NCBI GenBank assembly: GCA_052148155.1
Contig: JBKQIY010000059.1
Span: 1 to 42,552 of the forward strand
Length of the DNA: 42,552 nt
Source of the DNA: JBBQER01 sp052148155
Lineage (GTDB): Bacteria; Actinomycetota; Acidimicrobiia; IMCC26256; PALSA-610
Direction: 5' to 3'
Shown one piece after another: positions 17,591 through 25,335 of the stretch (positions within the stretch are counted from its first letter, which is position 1; every line of letters starts with the position of its first letter). The notes beneath the pieces are model-generated. The model was given only the letters and a program-made list of their open reading frames with translations, made no database searches and was not told the DNA's origin. Made by a program: the position numbers and the translations under genes.

Positions 17591-17773
17591 CCCACAACGT
17601 CTTCGAAGATCGGCTGAGGTGAGTTCGTCAGACAGCCGCCGTCGTCACGGTGCGCCGCTCGGCCGGGTACACCAGCGCATCGGTCGACACCGCGACGTCT
17701 GGGAGATCTCTTTCGACCGCTCGTGAAAGGCGCGCGGCGGGTACCGCGCAGGCGCGTCGGCCTCGGCGGCTTT

Positions 17774-19240
17774 TCACTGGGCGGGCAGGCCGATCGTTTT
17801 GGTTTCTAGATATTCCTCGAAGCCGGGCACACCGTGCTCGCGGCCCTGGCCGCTCTCCTTGTAGCCACCGAACGGGGAGTCCGGGCCGAACCACTGGCCG
17901 CCGTTGACTGCGAGCGTGCCGGTACGGATCCTTCGAGCGACGCCGAGTGCACGGTCGAGCGATCCGGCGTTCACCGCGCCGGACAGTCCATAGCGCGAGT
18001 TGTTCGCAATCCGCACTGCGTCGTCGTCATCCTCGAAGGCGATGACGGAGAGCACCGGGCCGAAGATCTCCTCCTGCGCAATCGTCGAGTTGGGGTCGAC
18101 GTCGACGAACAGCGTCGGCTGCACGTAATAGCCCTTGTCGAACTGCGTCGCGGGTCCGCCGCCGACAATCGCCCGCGCCCCTTGCGCCTTGCCCTTCTCG
18201 ATGTAGCCGAGCACCCGCTCGCGCTGACGGGCGTTGATCAGGGGACCGGCCATGTTGGACATATCGGTCGGGTCTCCGTAGGGGAACGACTCGAACTCCT
18301 TGCGCACGATGTCGACGCCTTCGTCGTATCGCGAGCGCGGGAGCAGCAAGCGGGTCGTGATCGCGCAGCCCTGACCGGAGTGCATGCACACCATGCCCGC
18401 CCCGCCGAGCGCCGACGGGAAGTCGGCGTCATCGAGCACGACATTGGCTGACTTTCCGCCCAGTTCGAGGAACACCCGCTTGAGTGAGGCCGAGCCTCGT
18501 GCCGCGATGTGCTTGCCCACCGCGGTGGATCCGGTGAACGAGATCATGTCGACGCGCGGGTCGCCGGTCAGCACGTCGCCCACGGCGGCCGGATCGCTCG
18601 AGGTCACGACGTTGAAAACACCGGCGGGGATGTCGGTCTCCTCGGCGGCCAGCTTGCCGATCCAGGTCGCCGAGTACGGCGTATCGGGCGCCGGCTTCAG
18701 GATCACTGTGCAGCCGGCGGCGAGAGCCGGCGCGAGCTTCGAGAGATTCAGCATGAACGGGAAGTTCCACGGTGTGATCGCCCCGACAACCCCGATCGGC
18801 TCCCGCACCACCAGCCGATTCGAGGACATGCCGAAGAACTCGTGTCGGCCCAGTTCGTACTCGAACTCGTAGCGATCGATCAGGTCAATGTCCCATTGCA
18901 TGTCGTCGATGCAGCTGTCCTGCTGGATCGCGTAGGTCAATCCGATGGGAGCGCCGACCTCGGCGACGATCTGGGGACGCAAGTCTTCCCGGTGCTTGTC
19001 GAGCGCGTCCTTCAGCTGGCCCAGGCAGGCCTTGCGGAACGTCTTGTCGGTCGACCAGTACGTCTCGTCGAAGGCCCGGCGGGCCGCGCCGATGGCGCGC
19101 TCCATGTCAGCAACGTTTCCGTCGGCGACCGATCCGATGACGGTTTCCGTCGCAGGATTGATGTTGTTGTAGGTCGCGCCGCCGGAAGCGTCAGTGAGCT
19201 TCCCGTCGATCAACATCCTCGGCTCGTAGGTCATTGTCAT
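17774..19240 (-). CDS. Aldehyde dehydrogenase (NAD(P)+)
   Basis: 488 residues, full length. The Rossmann motif FTGSTAVG is at 235-242, oxyanion Asn159 (TPWNFP), general base Glu259 (LELGGKS) and catalytic Cys292 (SGQGCAITT). It oxidises an aldehyde to the acid, here probably from side-chain or alcohol oxidation of a lipid. Start at 19240 is supported by a GGGGAG site about 9 nt upstream; a second in-frame ATG lies at 19234. A TANNNT box (TAGCCT) and the palindrome at 19286-19301 lie upstream, so it is a likely member of the CTGAC operator group. Divergent from the Ppx gene. Confidence 0.92.
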   Translation of the reverse strand: MTMTYEPRMLIDGKLTDASGGATYNNINPATETVIGSVADGNVADMERAIGAARRAFDETYWSTDKTFRKACLGQLKDALDKHREDLRPQIVAEVGAPIGLTYAIQQDSCIDDMQWDIDLIDRYEFEYELGRHEFFGMSSNRLVVREPIGVVGAITPWNFPFMLNLSKLAPALAAGCTVILKPAPDTPYSATWIGKLAAEETDIPAGVFNVVTSSDPAAVGDVLTGDPRVDMISFTGSTAVGKHIAARGSASLKRVFLELGGKSANVVLDDADFPSALGGAGMVCMHSGQGCAITTRLLLPRSRYDEGVDIVRKEFESFPYGDPTDMSNMAGPLINARQRERVLGYIEKGKAQGARAIVGGGPATQFDKGYYVQPTLFVDVDPNSTIAQEEIFGPVLSVIAFEDDDDAVRIANNSRYGLSGAVNAGSLDRALGVARRIRTGTLAVNGGQWFGPDSPFGGYKESGQGREHGVPGFEEYLETKTIGLPAQ

Positions 19241-19285
19241 CTGTGCATGCTCCCCTCGTGACGCTGGAGGCAGGCTACCGAGGAC

Positions 19286-19301
19286 CTGACAGCGGTGTCA
19301 G
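19286..19301. promoter_or_regulatory. Palindromic operator CTGAC-N6-GTCAG (copy 3)
   Basis: CTGACAGCGGTGTCAG lies between the aldehyde dehydrogenase (start 19240) and the Ppx gene (start 19337). Its exact reverse complement is the site at 24015-24030, so all six spacer bases are also shared. Downstream -10 boxes stand on both sides: TAGCCT toward the dehydrogenase and TACGCT (19322-19327) toward Ppx. Confidence 0.68.
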
Positions 19302-19336
19302 GCGCGCGCCGCATCCCTGAGTACGCTCGACGCAGC

Positions 19337-20902
19337 ATGCGCATCGCGGCGCTCGACCTCGGATCGAATTCGTTCCACCTGCTTATCGCCGACGTGCACC
19401 CCGACGGTACGTTCGAGCCGATCGCCCGTGAGAAGGACATGCTGCGACTCGGAGACGACGTCGCGCGCTACGGCCGGATCACCCCGTCGCTGGCCGACCG
19501 AGCCGTCGCAAGCGTTCGACGGCTCCGCCAGCTGGCTGACGCGCTCGGCACGCAAGAGGTCATCGCGAAGGCGACGAGCGCGATCCGGACCGCGACCAAC
19601 GGCAGCGAACTCGTCGACCGCATCGAAGCCGAGACCGGTGTGGAGGTCGAGGTGATCGGCGGCGTCGAAGAGGCCCGTCTGATCTTCGCGGCGGTGCGGG
19701 CAAGCCTCGTGCTCGAGCCCGCACCGGCGCTGTGCGTCGACATCGGCGGCGGCAGCGTCGAATTCGTGATCGGCGACTCCGCAGGCCTGCGCTGGTCGTC
19801 GAGCGTGCCGCTCGGCGTCGGGCGGCTCACGGCCGAGCTGGTGCAGTCCGACCCGCCATCCAGAACCGACCGGGCTGCACTCGAGGCCCGGATACGCGAC
19901 GGTCTGGCTCCGATCGTCGACGAGGCACGCGCACGCAAGCCGTTGATGGCGGTCGGTACGAGCGGCACCATCAACGATCTCGCGCGACTCGCGGCCGTGA
20001 ACGACGAGGGCGACATTCCGGCGAGCGCGAACGGACTTCGGATTCAGGCCGACCAGCTCCGCGCGTTGCAGCGTCGGATCGTTCGGATGTCCAGTACGGA
20101 ACGGCGCCGGCTGCCGGGGATCGAAGACAAGCGCGCCGATTTGCTCCCGGCCGGCGTGACGTTGCTGGCGACCATTTTCGACGTTTTCGAGATCGGCGCG
20201 ATGGTGACCAGCGACTGGGCTCTGCGCGAGGGCATCGTGCTCGACGCCGTCCGCGTGCACGATCCCGACGACTGGTCGGATGACCCGCACGCGCTCCGAC
20301 GCGCCGCGGTCGCCGGTTTGGCGCGCCGGTGCGGGTCCGATATCGGACACTCGCGCCATGTCGCACTCCTCGCGCTGAGTCTGTTCGATCAGACGCAGAC
20401 GCTGCATCAGCTCGACCGCTCCGATCGCGAGATACTCGAGTACGCCGCGCTCCTCCACGACATCGGACAGCACGTGTCGCGTAAAGGCCATCATCGACAC
20501 GCGGCCTATCTGGTCGACCACGCGCAACTCCGCGGTTTCGCGCCCGACGAAATCGAGTTCCTAGCCGCGCTCGTTCGTCACCACCGACGCGGCGAGATCA
20601 AAGCTTCGGAGCCGCGGGTCGCGGCGCTCGACAAGAGCGCACGGGACCGGCTCCGCAAGCTCGCCGCACTCCTGCGCCTCGCTGACGGGCTCGATCGAGG
20701 GCGTCGCGGCGTCGTCGACGGCGTCGACGTCGATATCGGCGCCGACCTCGTGATGCTGCGATTGCACTCGTATGACAATGCCGAGCTCGAGCTTTGGGGA
20801 GTCCGGAGACGGCGCGACCTGTTCGAAAAGGTCTTCGAGCGGGAGCTGGAGGCGACGGTCACGCGCAGCGCGTCAGCAACGATGTCCGCAGTCGATATTT
20901 GA
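19337..20902 (+). CDS. Ppx/GppA phosphatase with C-terminal HD domain
   Basis: 521 residues. The N-terminal ASKHA-fold exopolyphosphatase/guanosine pentaphosphatase domain shows LDLGSNSFHLL near the start, DIGGGSVEFVIGD (about 136-148) and GTSGTINDLARL. The C-terminal part is an HD domain with LLHDIGQHVSRKGHHRH (His374, Asp375) and LVRHHRRGE. It degrades polyphosphate or pppGpp in the cytoplasm, a general stress and phosphate role. The frame opens earlier at 19295, but the ATG at 19337 starts the family's MRIAALDLGSNS and is 9 nt after a TACGCT -10 box. The shared operator with the aldehyde dehydrogenase may regulate only the latter. The HD part makes it longer than the actinobacterial Ppx proteins of about 320 residues. 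Confidence 0.88.
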   Translation: MRIAALDLGSNSFHLLIADVHPDGTFEPIAREKDMLRLGDDVARYGRITPSLADRAVASVRRLRQLADALGTQEVIAKATSAIRTATNGSELVDRIEAETGVEVEVIGGVEEARLIFAAVRASLVLEPAPALCVDIGGGSVEFVIGDSAGLRWSSSVPLGVGRLTAELVQSDPPSRTDRAALEARIRDGLAPIVDEARARKPLMAVGTSGTINDLARLAAVNDEGDIPASANGLRIQADQLRALQRRIVRMSSTERRRLPGIEDKRADLLPAGVTLLATIFDVFEIGAMVTSDWALREGIVLDAVRVHDPDDWSDDPHALRRAAVAGLARRCGSDIGHSRHVALLALSLFDQTQTLHQLDRSDREILEYAALLHDIGQHVSRKGHHRHAAYLVDHAQLRGFAPDEIEFLAALVRHHRRGEIKASEPRVAALDKSARDRLRKLAALLRLADGLDRGRRGVVDGVDVDIGADLVMLRLHSYDNAELELWGVRRRRDLFEKVFERELEATVTRSASATMSAVDI

Positions 20903-20951
20903 CGCGCGGGCCGGCCCGACGTTCATTGCCCGCTCACATCCACGCAAAATC

Positions 20952-20973
20952 GTTGGGAAACGCTTGCCCCAAC
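20952..20973. promoter_or_regulatory. Inverted repeat GTTGGG-N10-CCCAAC upstream of TetR gene
   Basis: Six-base perfect arms are separated by ten bases, about 75 bp before the TetR start at 21049. A GATAAT sequence (about 20985-20990) follows and could be its -10 box. TetR genes often carry their own operator in such a position. Different in sequence from the CTGAC palindromes, so this regulator may have its own target. Confidence 0.35.
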
Positions 20974-21048
20974 CGACGCCAGTGAGATAATCGCACCCAT
21001 CAGCCGGGAACTTGCATATGCACCGCATCTTTCTACGTGGAGTTCGTC

Positions 21049-21633
21049 ATGAGCCCGACCCGGCGCGAGCTGGTTTCGGCTACCCGGACCCGCATCATCG
21101 ATGCTGCCGCGCGACTCCTGCGCGAACGGGGGGCGAACAGCTTCAGCATGGACGTCCTCGCCAAAGAAGCCGGCGTCGCCCGAGCGACGGTCTACGAGCA
21201 CTTTCGCTCGAAGCGCGTCGTCCTCGACGAGCTCGCGTCGTCGACGTCGCGTTCGCTCGCGCTTGCACCTCAGGGATCGCGTGTCGGAGATCCACTCACC
21301 GCTCTGCGCGGCCTGCTCGGCGCCGTGTGCCGGCACTGGACCGAACATGAGACAACTGTCCGAGAACTGCGCTCGCTCGCAGCCGCGACGGGTACCGATA
21401 CACGACCGGAAGCTGTGGACGCGGAATATCTTCGGTGCATTGTCGGCGGTCTGTCCGCGGCCGGGCATCTGCGAACGCACTGGTCGACCGACGACGCAGT
21501 CGACGCGCTCGCGTTGCTGACGTCGTTTGCCACGTACGAGCAGTTGCGCGGCCCGGCACTCCGCAACGCGGCGCAGATCGAGGCTGTGCTCGCCAAGCTC
21601 GCGGTCGCGATCGTGGCGCCCAACGCGGGCTGA
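21049..21633 (+). CDS. TetR-family transcriptional regulator
   Basis: 194 residues. The N-terminal helix-turn-helix is clear: RTRIIDAAARLLRERG, then MDVLAKEAGVARATVYEHFRSK (about 29-50). The ligand-binding C-terminal half is alpha-helical and not assignable. The GTG at 21037 is in frame, but the GGAG inside it sits about 8 nt before ATG 21049, which I prefer. It is convergent with the next TetR gene, 8 bp between stops. Either TetR could bind the CTGAC palindromes; this one is transcribed alone and has its own inverted repeat upstream. Confidence 0.88.
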   Translation: MSPTRRELVSATRTRIIDAAARLLRERGANSFSMDVLAKEAGVARATVYEHFRSKRVVLDELASSTSRSLALAPQGSRVGDPLTALRGLLGAVCRHWTEHETTVRELRSLAAATGTDTRPEAVDAEYLRCIVGGLSAAGHLRTHWSTDDAVDALALLTSFATYEQLRGPALRNAAQIEAVLAKLAVAIVAPNAG

Positions 21634-21641
21634 CACCTGAC

Positions 21642-22280
21642 CTAGGAAGTCGCGCCCACCACTGTTTGGTGGATGATCCGGGCGGTCGTCTCGACCAGAT
21701 CGGCTCGTGGGATGTCGAGCTGTTCGAGCTCGCGATGAAAGGCAGCCATCCTCTCGATCAGGGCCACGAGGGCTGCGCTCGCCGCCACCGGCGACATCGC
21801 GTCGACGACGCGCCCAGCCGATCTTGATTCGGCAATCTTGGCCGTCAAGGCCGCCATGAATGGGCGCAGCGTTCGGTGCCGCACGTCCCGGAAGCGTTCG
21901 TCGCCCTCCTGCGCGGCAAGATTGCGGGTACGCAACACGGCACGATGGCGATCCCAGTAGTCGACGAAGCCGTCCACGAGCGCCCGCGCGTCGTCGAGGC
22001 CTCCGGCCGCATCCCACGGCGAGTCGAGACGCGCGACGAACGGAGCGAGCTCGTCGCCGGCCTCCTCCGCGAGCGCGAGCACGGCCTCCTCGACATCGCG
22101 GAAGTATTGGTAGAAAGTCGCCGGCGAAGAGCCGACGGCGCGGGCGATGTCGACCACACGCAAGTCCCGAGTGCCGTGCGTCTCCAACATCTGCGCGGTC
22201 GCGTCGAGGATGCGCCGGCGAGTCTGCGCACCGCGCCGACCCAGTGCACGACCATCGAGCGCGACCGCCGGGTCCACCAC
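21642..22280 (-). CDS. TetR-family regulator in thiolase/DUF35 operon
   Basis: 212 residues from a GTG 2 nt after the DUF35 stop. The DNA-binding helices are TRRRILDATAQMLETHG and VVDIARAVGSSPATFYQYFRD (about 43-63). The remaining helices form an unassigned ligand pocket, probably for an acyl-CoA by analogy with KstR2, FadR-type and similar TetR repressors (inference). It is the third gene of a minus-strand unit: thiolase-fold protein, DUF35 protein, TetR. A palindrome lies at the head of that unit (24015-24030). This position makes it the best candidate repressor for the CTGAC-N6-GTCAG sites. Confidence 0.88.
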   Translation of the reverse strand: MVDPAVALDGRALGRRGAQTRRRILDATAQMLETHGTRDLRVVDIARAVGSSPATFYQYFRDVEEAVLALAEEAGDELAPFVARLDSPWDAAGGLDDARALVDGFVDYWDRHRAVLRTRNLAAQEGDERFRDVRHRTLRPFMAALTAKIAESRSAGRVVDAMSPVAASAALVALIERMAAFHRELEQLDIPRADLVETTARIIHQTVVGATS

Positions 22281-22282
22281 AG

Positions 22283-22732
22283 TCAGCCGAGCGGCGCGAA
22301 GTCCACGTACGCGGAATCGTCATTCGCGGGTCGAAAATCCGCCCGTACCCGAATACCGATACGGGCTTCGTCGGGATCGAGTTTCGGGAGCGCCGCGATC
22401 ATTCGGGCGCCTTCCTCGTCGAGATCGACAACGGCAACAACGAACGGGACTCGTTCGTCGAACGGTGGCACGCCGTTCTGACGCACAACGGTGAAGGAGT
22501 ACACCGTCGCGAAGCCGCTCGCGGTGATCCACTCGAGCGTCGTCTTCCCGCAGTGGCTACAGAGGAACCGCGGGTAGTGCTGATGCTTCCCGCAACTCGT
22601 GCAATGCTGGATACGCAACTCGCCGCGCCGAGCACCCTCCCAGAATTCTCGGTCTTCAGTATTCGGCCGCGGCCACAAATACTTCGGGCTCTCGCTCCAG
22701 TCGACCCCGTTGTGCGCGACGAAACCGGTCAT
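22283..22732 (-). CDS. DUF35 OB-fold protein with rubredoxin-like zinc ribbon
   Basis: 149 residues. A zinc ribbon with Cys44, Cys47, Cys58 and Cys61 (CTSCGKHQHYPRFLCSHC) is followed by an OB-fold (TVYSFTVVRQNGVPPFDERVPFVVAVVDLDEEGARM). This is the acyl-CoA-associated domain that partners thiolase-like proteins; in steroid side-chain degradation the DUF35 domain of ChsH2 binds the aldolase Ltp2. Here it is a stand-alone protein next to a thiolase-fold gene, 73 bp downstream of it. It probably forms a complex with that protein and supplies a binding site for the CoA ester. The ATG chosen matches the usual family start. Confidence 0.88.
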   Translation of the reverse strand: MTGFVAHNGVDWSESPKYLWPRPNTEDREFWEGARRGELRIQHCTSCGKHQHYPRFLCSHCGKTTLEWITASGFATVYSFTVVRQNGVPPFDERVPFVVAVVDLDEEGARMIAALPKLDPDEARIGIRVRADFRPANDDSAYVDFAPLG

Positions 22733-22805
22733 GGTTGCCGCGCGGGCGGACTGTCCGGTCCGGGGTTCGTTCTGCGCTTTGACGTTACGCAGCCGAAAGT
22801 TCGCC

Positions 22806-23978
22806 TCATGATTTGGGCTCCGTTCCGAGCACGACCGTCGCCTGGGTCGACAGCCATCCGCCACTGCCGTGCGCGACCGCGATCTCGGCCCCGACAACCT
22901 GCGAGTCGCCCGCTTCGCCGCGCAACTGACGGGTTGCCTCGCAGAGGAGAAACAATCCGCGCATCCCAGGATGCGTGGATGACAGACCGCCGCCGTCGGT
23001 GTTGGTCGGCAACGCGCCGCCGAGACGAAGGTTGCCACCGCCGTCGGTCACGAACGCCCCGCCCTCGCCTTTGGGGGCGAAGCCGAGGTCCTCGAGCATC
23101 ACGAGCACGGTATAGGTGAACGAGTCGTACATCGCGAACATGTCGACATCGGCCGGCGAGATGCCTGCCTCCGCGAAGGCCTTCGGGCCACTCACCGCCC
23201 CGGCAGTGCGTGTCATGTCGGCCATCGCTTGGATCGAGTGATGCGTCGTGCCGCCCGCCGCGCCCCGTACGTAGACCGGACGATGCGCGAGATCGCGAGC
23301 GCGCGCTTCGGTGGTCAGGATGATGCAACAACCGCCGTCGGAGATCACGCAGCAATCGAGCTTGTGCAAGGGATCCGCGACCAGGCGCGACGACAAGACG
23401 TCGTCGACGGTAATCGGGTCGCGGTACATCGCGTTGGGATTACGCGCCGCGTGCTCACGGGTCTGCACCGAGATGGACGCGAGCTCCTCAGCGGTGGTGC
23501 CGAACTGGTGCATGTGCCGCTGCGCGGCCATCGCGTAGGCGCCGACGAGTGTGAGACCTGAAGGAAACTCGTAGGCCATCGGCAACGGCATCGCCATTCC
23601 GGCGCGTCCGCCGCCCCCGCCAGTACCGAGCGTCCGTCCCGACGCCGACAGCTGGTTGTTGCCGTAGACGATCGCAACGGTGTCGACATCGCCTGCTTCG
23701 ATCGCGCGGAACGCATGCATCGTGTGGAACTCGAAGCTCGAGCCGCCAGTACTCGACGACTCGAGCCAGCGCGGCGTCAGGCCGAGATACTCCGCGAGCA
23801 TCACTTCGTGCATGCCGCCGTAACCGGCGCTGGCCAGGCCCTCCACGTCGGCCGACTCGAGGCCAGCATCGTCAAGTGCGCGCCGGAACGCCTGCGCCTC
23901 CAACATGATCCCGCTCATGTCCGGCGTCACCGGCCCGTCGGAGAGCCCGAGCCCCGCCACGCATACGCGCCGTGTCAT
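22806..23978 (-). CDS. Thiolase-fold (SCP-x/Ltp-like) protein lacking catalytic cysteines
   Basis: 390 residues of the lipid-transfer-protein group of thiolases. The position of the acyl-accepting cysteine reads ESSSTGGSSFEF (73-84) without cysteine, and the C-terminal CxG motif is replaced by HGSGG (370-374). The GGGLSSTHPGMRG segment (329-341) keeps the histidine. MYDSFTYTVLVMLEDLGF (283-300) resembles the tyrosine-containing segment of Ltp2-type retro-aldolases. So it cannot be a normal thiolase; C-C bond cleavage by an aldol mechanism with the DUF35 partner is the best guess. The start overlaps, as ATGA, the stop of an 8-codon frame whose ATG is at 24001. First gene of the thiolase-DUF35-TetR unit. 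Confidence 0.85.
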   Translation of the reverse strand: MTRRVCVAGLGLSDGPVTPDMSGIMLEAQAFRRALDDAGLESADVEGLASAGYGGMHEVMLAEYLGLTPRWLESSSTGGSSFEFHTMHAFRAIEAGDVDTVAIVYGNNQLSASGRTLGTGGGGGRAGMAMPLPMAYEFPSGLTLVGAYAMAAQRHMHQFGTTAEELASISVQTREHAARNPNAMYRDPITVDDVLSSRLVADPLHKLDCCVISDGGCCIILTTEARARDLAHRPVYVRGAAGGTTHHSIQAMADMTRTAGAVSGPKAFAEAGISPADVDMFAMYDSFTYTVLVMLEDLGFAPKGEGGAFVTDGGGNLRLGGALPTNTDGGGLSSTHPGMRGLFLLCEATRQLRGEAGDSQVVGAEIAVAHGSGGWLSTQATVVLGTEPKS

Positions 23979-24001
23979 CCTTGGCCGACCCGCCGATCCA
24001 T
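23975..24001 (-). CDS. Possible 8-codon leader ORF of the thiolase-fold gene
   Basis: An ATG at 24001 begins MDRRVGQG and stops with a TGA that overlaps the ATG of the thiolase-fold gene. It stands 6 nt after the TACGTT -10 box (24013-24008), the spacing of leaderless starts in this window. Ribosomes starting on the bare 5' end could be passed to the main frame. It is too short for statistical support, so confidence is low. Confidence 0.3.
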   Translation of the reverse strand: MDRRVGQG

Positions 24002-24007
24002 GCCGGG

Positions 24008-24013
24008 AACGTA
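24008..24013 (-). promoter_or_regulatory. TANNNT -10 box of thiolase-DUF35-TetR unit
   Basis: TACGTT on the minus strand abuts the palindrome at 24015-24030, which would occupy the -35 region. The same TACGTT box follows operator copy 1 at 2122-2117 in similar geometry. Confidence 0.5.
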
Positions 24014-24014
24014 C

Positions 24015-24030
24015 CTGACACCGCTGTCAG
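24015..24030. promoter_or_regulatory. Palindromic operator CTGAC-N6-GTCAG (copy 4)
   Basis: CTGACACCGCTGTCAG lies in the 82-bp divergent space between the thiolase-fold gene (start 23978) and an amidohydrolase (start 24061). It is the exact reverse complement of the site at 19286. It lies next to the minus-strand -10 box and 18 bp before the plus-strand -10 box, so one bound repressor could control both directions. Confidence 0.7.
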
Positions 24031-24048
24031 CCTGCATGTCCGCACGCA

Positions 24049-24054
24049 TATGCT
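24049..24054 (+). promoter_or_regulatory. TANNNT -10 box for leaderless start of 24061
   Basis: TATGCT stands 6 nt before the ATG at 24061, with no ribosome site between. The palindrome at 24015-24030 covers the expected -35 position. Confidence 0.5.
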
Positions 24055-24060
24055 CTGCTC

Positions 24061-25335
24061 ATGCTTCTCGAAGATCTGATCCTGGTCAGCGTCGACGATC
24101 ACGTCGTGGAGCCCCCCGACGTGTTCGAGCATCACCTGCCGGCGAAATACCGTGACATCGCGCCCCGGGTCGAGCACCGCGACGACGGTACGGACGCGTG
24201 GAAGTTCCTCGACTTTCACATCCCCAACGTCGGGCTCAACGCCGTCACGGGCCGTCCGCCCGAGGAATACGGCATGGATCCGACCAGTTTCGACGAGTTG
24301 CGCAAGGGCACCTACGACGTACGCGAGCGGGTGCTCGACATGTCGGCCAACGGTTTGCTCGGCTCGCTCAACTTTCCGTCCCTTCCCGGCTTCGCGGGCC
24401 GCCTTTTCGCCGCGCTCGAAGACAAGGACGCCGCGCTGGCGTTCTGCCGTGCCTACAACGACTGGCATATCGAGGAATGGTGCGGGTTCGCGCCGGAGCG
24501 TTTCATCCCACTCGCGATCCCACCGATCTGGGACGCGGCAGCGATCGGCGACGAAGTGCGTCGCGTCGCAAAGAAGGGGTGCCATGCGATCACCTTCCCG
24601 GAGAACCCGGTGCCGCTCGGATTGCCCAGCCTGCACTCCGATTATTGGGATCCGTTCTGGCAAGCATGCAGCGACGAAGGAACCGTCGTCTGCATGCACA
24701 TCGGCTCGTCGGGCAAGCTCGCGATCACTGCGCCCGACGCGCCGATCGACGTGCTCATCAACTTGCAACCGATGAACATCGTGCAAGCTGCTGCCGACGT
24801 GCTCTTCTCGCCGATGATCCGCAAGTTCCCCGACGTCACCATCGCCTTGTCCGAAGGCGGCATCGGCTGGATTCCCTATTTCCTCGAGCGCATCGACCAC
24901 ACCTACAAAGTGCACAGGGCATGGACGTTCGCTGACTTCGGCGGAAAGTTGCCGAGCGAGGTGTTCATGGAGCGCATGATCTTGTGCTTCATTGAAGACG
25001 ACTTCGGTGCACGTCAGGCACGCGAGATCGGCACCGACCGCATCTGCATCGAAACCGACTACCCGCACAGCGACGCGGTGTGGCCCAACGCGCCGGAGCG
25101 CACGATGGAGGCGTTCGCCCCGACCGACCTCAGCGACGACGAGATCAATCAGATCACGCACCTGAACGCCATGAAGTTCTTCCAGTACGAACCCTTCAAG
25201 ATCCGCCCGCGCGAGCAGTGCACGGCCGGTGCGTTGCGCTCGGAGGCCGTCGGCCACGACATCTCGATCGTCGCGAAGGGACGCCGGGTCGAGCGCAGCG
25301 AACCGACAAAGGTTGCCGTGTTCGGTGCCACCTGA
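24061..25335 (+). CDS. Amidohydrolase-2 family metal-dependent hydrolase
   Basis: 424 residues. The first metal-binding motif is VDDHVVEPPDVF (Asp12, Asp13, His14), a barrel histidine is in CMHIGSS (His213) and the catalytic aspartate in CIETDYPHSD (Asp333). It is closely related to the protein at 35117 (shared YNDWxxEEWCG, VCMHIGSS, ETDYPH) and more distantly to that at 10955. Family members hydrolyse or decarboxylate ring and keto acids; in actinobacterial lipid clusters their reaction is mostly uncharacterised. It is divergent from the thiolase-fold gene across an operator. The C-terminal 35 residues (ALRSEAVGHDISIVAKGRRVER) exceed the paralogue. Its end overlaps the methyltransferase gene by 11 bp. 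Confidence 0.87.
   Translation: MLLEDLILVSVDDHVVEPPDVFEHHLPAKYRDIAPRVEHRDDGTDAWKFLDFHIPNVGLNAVTGRPPEEYGMDPTSFDELRKGTYDVRERVLDMSANGLLGSLNFPSLPGFAGRLFAALEDKDAALAFCRAYNDWHIEEWCGFAPERFIPLAIPPIWDAAAIGDEVRRVAKKGCHAITFPENPVPLGLPSLHSDYWDPFWQACSDEGTVVCMHIGSSGKLAITAPDAPIDVLINLQPMNIVQAAADVLFSPMIRKFPDVTIALSEGGIGWIPYFLERIDHTYKVHRAWTFADFGGKLPSEVFMERMILCFIEDDFGARQAREIGTDRICIETDYPHSDAVWPNAPERTMEAFAPTDLSDDEINQITHLNAMKFFQYEPFKIRPREQCTAGALRSEAVGHDISIVAKGRRVERSEPTKVAVFGAT

Noticed and set aside
17604..17630. CTGA...TCAG sequence after the SDR gene as an operator copy
   Set aside because: Spacing and arm bases do not match the other copies.
19298..20527. 409-codon minus-strand frame
   Set aside because: It lies fully opposite the Ppx/GppA gene, whose motifs are unmistakable.
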